Shown here piece after piece: positions 59,721 to 64,000 of a stretch of DNA of 64,000 nucleotides; position 1 is the first letter of the stretch, and every line of letters starts with the position of its first letter. Position numbers and translations under genes: made by a program. The stretch spans positions 882,760 to 946,759 of the forward strand of contig MNCI01005835.1 in assembly GCA_015680685.1 (NCBI GenBank), read 5' to 3'. This stretch comes from Gnetum montanum. Taxonomy: Eukaryota > Streptophyta > Gnetopsida > Gnetales > Gnetaceae. The notes below the pieces were generated by a model that saw nothing but the letters and a program-made list of their open reading frames with translations, had not been told where the DNA came from and did not search any database.

Positions 59721-62197
59721 TTGGAATTACATTGTGGATCATAGATGGTACTTGGTTTGAAGGATGCTTGAAGGTATTTGATGCAGAGGATGAGAGTACT
59801 GAAGATGCAAGGTGATTAGCCAAAGTAGGTTGTGAGGGTTGGAGAGGATTTTTGGGCTAGAAGAAAGGTCATTTCTATGATCGATTATCCAAAACACTTA
59901 GTTGAAAACCTAGTTGTGAGTGTACAACCCTTGTAACATTTTGTTGCTACAACTATGGAGGAATTTCACCTTGCATGGATGGAGCAAGAGGTAATTGAGT
60001 CGAAGGTGAAGATTTACATGCAGAGGGATGTGAAGGATGATAAGGATATAGATATGGATTTTCCCTTCAAGTAGATGGTGACTGTGTTCGATGGTACTCT
60101 CAAGAGTAATAGTGATGCTGGAATGATGCATGACTTGCTAAACTTTTAGGGGAGACAAGTTGCTAAACATAGTACCTATATGGATTTGGTTTCCTATAAG
60201 GGTATTGTTGCCTTAGTGGTGGCATTCCCCATGATTGTGGTTGGTGCCACTATTGGTGCTATTCAAAAGGTTGTGGAGGAGTTCCATTTGGGTAGCAAGC
60301 TTGTTGTTGCTGGTGGAACTACCTTAAGGATAAGGTAATCATCTTGGAGCTTACCTACATGCTAGGTGGGGGTTCAATGTATACACTCTAGACTCTTTTA
60401 AGTGTGACACCATAGGATAACATCCCTTTAGATGTTAATATTGATAGATGTCACATTCAGTTTCATTATCATAGTCAGACTCTACAACTTCCTCTACTGC
60501 AGTAGCTTTACCCTTACTTCTTTAGTAGACATGTTTAGCTTCTTTTCACCGTATATGATTAGGATCACTATTTTTCTCTTTGGATTCTTCAACAATCTTC
60601 AAAGTGGCTTGAAACTTTTCATCCAAAGAGTCCCATAACTTATCAACCTTGGTTAAAATGTTAGAAACATATTTTTGGATAGGCAAGGTTTTTTTGTTCA
60701 CCACTTCATCAAGTCATGAATCCTCCTTGTCACAAACTCAGACCTCTCATTTTTTGATGGATGGTTTCTTATTATACTCTTCAACACTCTCCCTTTTTTG
60801 TAGCTCACCTTCTTTTTTTTTTGCTACCAGCTCAATTAGCCTTTGGATTTGATGAGCTCTCATTTTAGAAAACCTCCCTTGGGCATAGACCCCAAGGGTT
60901 CTTCTTGTTTCTACCCTAAGCCCATCTATGATGTGGCAAAGTTGTTCTCTTTGAGAGTAACCATGGCCAGGACATCTATGTAGGAGTGAATAGTATCAGC
61001 CCATGGTGGCATCCAAGGGTTCATGTGCTCCTTGTTTTTAGTATTGGATTTGCCTTTTCAAATTAGACACTCTAGAGTGCCTTTGATATTTGTCATTGAA
61101 TAGTTCTAACATGGTACTCCATCTTTGGATAGATTTCGGTTCTAAGGACTGGTACCAACTTTCATCTTCCTTAATAAGTGTCCTTAGAAAAAGCTTGAGT
61201 TTTACCACTTGTTCTCGATATTCTGTAAGGCACAGACATCTTGAAATTCTTGTAGATGTGTCTATGGATCATAATTGTATCCCCCCTCAAATCTTGGGAT
61301 ATTGTTCATATCTAGGTGCTTGATTCGACTATCCTTTGTATGCCTAGTTGGAATCCTTGCTACCTCCACAATGTTAAGCATACTTCGGGTCACTAGTAAT
61401 GGTTTGTCATCATCGCTATGTTGATGACACCAATGATGGTTTCGACCACCTCTTCGATTTTGGTGGCCTTCACTATCATTATTATTTCATCAATCACCTT
61501 CATCATGGTTGTTTTGATGGTGGCTTCTATGAGAACCACCAGATGAAGAGGAATGTTAAAATCAGATGAAGAGGATGAAGAGGAGGATGGACTACCACCA
61601 TCATCGTAGTGTTCGCCACCACTCTTATGCTTTTTACGATCTCCATCATTAGATCCCTTGTTATTGCGATGTTCACCTAAGTCACTACCTTGGCTATCTC
61701 TCTTTCTTGAACTTGGTTTATGAATAGTTAATCACAAAGTCAAGTTCACACCCTCACCATCAATAATAGGGGGTGGAGAATCTTCATGTTGAGAACCTTC
61801 CAAGGGAGAATCCTCATTGTCCTATTTATCTAGTAGGAACAAGGGGTTAGTGTAATGTTTCCCCTTTGTGGCTTCATGAAGTCTCTCTTGATATTTATCA
61901 TGCTTATGTTGTGTTTTAGTGAGATGATAGTTCTGAGTGTTATATCCATTCACAACATACTCTTCGTAAAGATCTACTATGCCCAACTTCTTAAGGGTTT
62001 TAATTAGCATTCCAAGCATAGATCTATTGGGGAGGCAAAACAACATTGCCTTCCATATCACGCCATCACATCTGTTTATCCTGATGTAGGATGAATATGA
62101 AATTTGATACAAACTCATTTGGATGAGTGTATACCACCTTGCATTCTTGTGGAACCAGTGCCTTAGTATCATTAAGCTTACAAGAAGAAGAAGACAT
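59721..62197 (-). pseudogene. gag of element C (broken)
   Basis: The ATG at 62195-62197 (MSSSSCKL) is the start shared with A. The N-terminal block at about 61822-62172 is read in shifting frames. A Ser/His-rich charged part is at about 61400-61700. The capsid core is at about 60860-61320 (including the complement of the MNNIPRFEGGYN region). A charged helical segment (about 60560-60860) and a Pro/Gln/Tyr-rich linker follow. Multiple stops and shifts. Confidence 0.82.
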
Positions 62198-62332
62198 TCT
62201 GTAAAACAAAATGAAATTGTCAGTGTGCTTTTATAATTTATGTATAGTGGGAATGATATGAACCTTTAGGTTCATACAACAATATTAGTGGTATTCACTT
62301 AGACCTAAATAGTACACATTCCACAAACAAAA

Positions 62333-62351
62333 TCCCTGGCAATGGTGCCAA
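62333..62351 (-). other. Primer-binding site of element C
   Basis: The plus strand reads TCCCTGGCAATGGTGCCAA, the complement of TTGGCACCATTGCCAGGGA, directly next to the truncated LTR. Confidence 0.8.
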
Positions 62352-62732
62352 TGATTGAGCATTCACGTGCGACTCAATTTAATTTTGTGGACTTTATCGT
62401 TTCTAGTGCACAAGTCCTTTAAGAATGTGAATCTAGCCTTAAGGTGAATCATTGTCCTCCCAATTACACTTGTCATGTACATTGGTATGGTTAAGTGTAA
62501 CTGAGGCATTCAATTTTTATCATTTTGTATTTTATATTTTGGATGCTCGAAATGTAGATAAAAAGGAGTTTAATTAACTAATCATTTAACTAATCCTAAC
62601 ATAAGTATCCATTCCCACTTTTTGTACGTGTCTTGAACCCACGTATCCACTATTGGGGGACCAAATGCTACGCTATTGGACATACCAAGTGATAACATTA
62701 CTAGGATTACCAAGCGAATACATGTTATGCCC
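62352..62732 (-). repeat. 5' LTR of element C, truncated
   Basis: Matches the left part of 49915-50860 (R/U5 side) but lacks an internal stretch of about 45 bp near its start that contains the GAGGTACCCC block. It stops at about 62732, losing all of U3 and the TATA box. Element D sequence follows directly. Confidence 0.8.
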
Positions 62733-63419
62733 GTAGTGTGGTGAATGTAATTGTACGGTGTCTTTATTCGAGTGTGCTATACTTGGACACGCACATGATC
62801 GGCAATAAAGATCAAGATTACTTCATCATTGTAGCATTCACTTTGTCATTTATTTCTTTGTTATTTATTTAATGTTATTTACTGTTTTCTCTCTCACCCT
62901 TAAACTCCTAGAACGAGAAACGAGTACGACTTGATTACGAGCATTTAAGTGTGACTGCTTGGTAGCCCAGTGGTGTAGCTAGGATCTACGCTTAGTAACC
63001 CAGTGGCGTATTTGGGATCTGTGCTTGGTAATCCCAGTGGCGTACCTAGGATCTATGCTTGGTAGTCCCAGTGGTAGTCATGCACGAAGTCCAAGATGTG
63101 TATAGTTGATCAAGGAATCGGTTGCTCGTCGCACTTAGGCTAGATTAGATTTTCTTATCTTTTCCTCCTAATTTAGTTTAGTTAATATTATTTTCCACTA
63201 CCTTCAGGAGTAGCATAGATTAGGAAATACATCATACACCTCATCTGGACTAAACCATATGTGACATATGCAATACTAGTCCAGGTGGGAAGACAGCAAA
63301 CTACGACCTAAGGCTAACTATCTAGGTGCCACAACTAGTCCATCTGCGGAGTTCGACCGGATCGCTTGTGCAACGCTCATTTTGTATGGTTGAGTGTAGG
63401 GGTACCTCGCCACTCATCA
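62733..63419 (+). repeat. 5' LTR of element D, truncated
   Basis: Starts at GTAGTGTGGTGAATG and matches the reverse complement of the solo LTR 31328-32135 from that point on. The first 170 bp or so (U3 and TATA) are missing. It ends GCCACTCATCA. Contains AATAAAG (about 62804) and the expanded tandem repeat at 62957-63078. Confidence 0.85.
62957..63078 (+). repeat. 33-34 bp tandem repeat in element D LTR
   Basis: About 3.6 units beginning GCTTGGTA(G/A)(T)CCCAGTGG and ending AGGATCTAY. The solo LTR at 31328 has a single unit, so the array expanded in the element D lineage. Confidence 0.85.
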
Positions 63420-63438
63420 TAGGCGCCGTTACCAGGGA
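63420..63438 (+). other. Primer-binding site of element D
   Basis: TAGGCGCCGTTACCAGGGA directly follows the LTR end. It retains the GGCGCCGTT core of the tRNA-Asp type. Confidence 0.8.
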
Positions 63439-63551
63439 TGGTGCTAGTTATTTAGATTAGTTATATCATACAAGGTCGTTGTAAAGGACTTAACGATATA
63501 TCTCTTAAAAAGAAGTAATTATAAAAAGTCACATAAAATTCACACACAACA

Positions 63552-64000
63552 ATGCCTCTCCTACAAGATGATAATAAAGCCACACTTAGTGAGGAAGTTC
63601 ATTGGAGGACCAATGAGCTATATGATGATGAAGGTTGGAGTATACAACCTGAAGTGGGAATTTCCTATAAGAGTGAACAAAAACAATGTCATCCCAACAC
63701 AATGAGACATAACTTATATGATGACGATGAACCCCCATTGGCCACTACAAGCTTAACGCAAATACAAGAGGCTATTCGAATCTCACGTAGGCATCGTAAA
63801 GAGAGCCAACTACCCAGGCTTGATTTAAATAACTTTTCAAAATTTTCAGGAGGCTATAACTTAGATCCACATCAACATTTACTAGCCTTCTACGATGCCT
63901 GCACATGGAATAACATTGATAACAGTTGGCAAAAACTGAAGCTCTTTCCTATGACACTCGTTGACCAAGCTAAAGTATGGTATAGATCGTTAAAACCAAA
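63552..64000 (+). CDS. gag of element D, open to the window end (partial)
   Basis: The ATG at 63552 opens a frame with no stop to base 64000 (149 codons). The N-terminal acidic stretch shares a DDDEPPLAT motif with the group. The capsid core follows: LPRLDLNNFSKFSGGYNLD, HLLAFYDAC, WQKLKLFPMTLVDQAKVWYR. Unlike A, B, C and E, charged linker and core are in one frame here, which gives the ancestral reading. The element may be largely intact beyond the window, but its promoter-bearing U3 is missing. Confidence 0.85.
   Translation, partial: MPLLQDDNKATLSEEVHWRTNELYDDEGWSIQPEVGISYKSEQKQCHPNTMRHNLYDDDEPPLATTSLTQIQEAIRISRRHRKESQLPRLDLNNFSKFSGGYNLDPHQHLLAFYDACTWNNIDNSWQKLKLFPMTLVDQAKVWYRSLKP

Larger units (their letters stand above)
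49915..62732 (-). mobile_element. Element C: Athila/Tat-like retrotransposon with third ORF, 5' LTR truncated
   Basis: Minus strand: truncated 5' LTR (62352-62732), primer-binding site, gag, PR, RT, RNase H, integrase, spacer with internal promoter-like module, third ORF, polypurine tract, 3' LTR (49915-50860). Same plan as element A, about 12.8 kb remaining. It is better preserved than A: the RT catalytic FMDD is kept and the frames are longer. The U3 part of its 5' LTR was removed at the junction with element D, so no matching target duplication can be found on the right. Confidence 0.9.

Overview
This window looks like intergenic chromosome from a repeat-rich seed plant. The large, old, nested retrotransposons would fit a gymnosperm, but that is inference. 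One host gene is visible: a five-exon gene at 36332-38651 (+) for a mitochondrial-type single-stranded DNA-binding protein. Nearly everything else I could identify is retrotransposon.

The main occupant is a group of related Ty3/gypsy elements of Athila/Tat type. They share LTR ends TGATGA...TCATCA, a primer-binding site resembling the tRNA-Asp type, and the order gag-PR-RT-RH-IN. I matched five-base target-site duplications by eye for most of them. Element A (1174-14295, +, TTAGG) and element C (49915-62732, -) are long and carry a third ORF of about 950 codons after integrase. Element B (16068-24674, -, CATAT) and element E (40633-47477, +, GTTGT) lack that ORF and have lost large parts of pol. 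Element D starts at 62733 with a truncated LTR and a fully open gag that runs off the window. Solo LTRs of the group lie at 26192-27006 (+, CATCC) and 31328-32135 (-, CTTAG), and a degenerate LTR relic at about 15299-15700 (-).

Other repeats: a long solo LTR that looks chromoviral (30145-34231, -, CTCAT) hosts the 31328 solo LTR and itself splits a plus-strand LINE (about 29330-30144 and 34237-34760). A second, minus-strand LINE (about 39400-40632 and 47483-48260) is split by element E. A tRNA-derived SINE-like family has copies near 25085, 25464, 26148/27012 and 35851.

Three observations deserve most attention. First, ORF3 of A and C is nearly the same length in both (2846 and 2858 bp). Second, in both elements ORF3 is preceded by a copy of the LTR-type promoter module (short repeated motifs plus a TATA box), suggesting its own internal promoter. 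Third, a hairpin in the post-integrase spacer keeps its pairing in A, B, C and E through different arm sequences. No protein search or alignment program was run; all homology statements come from reading motifs.
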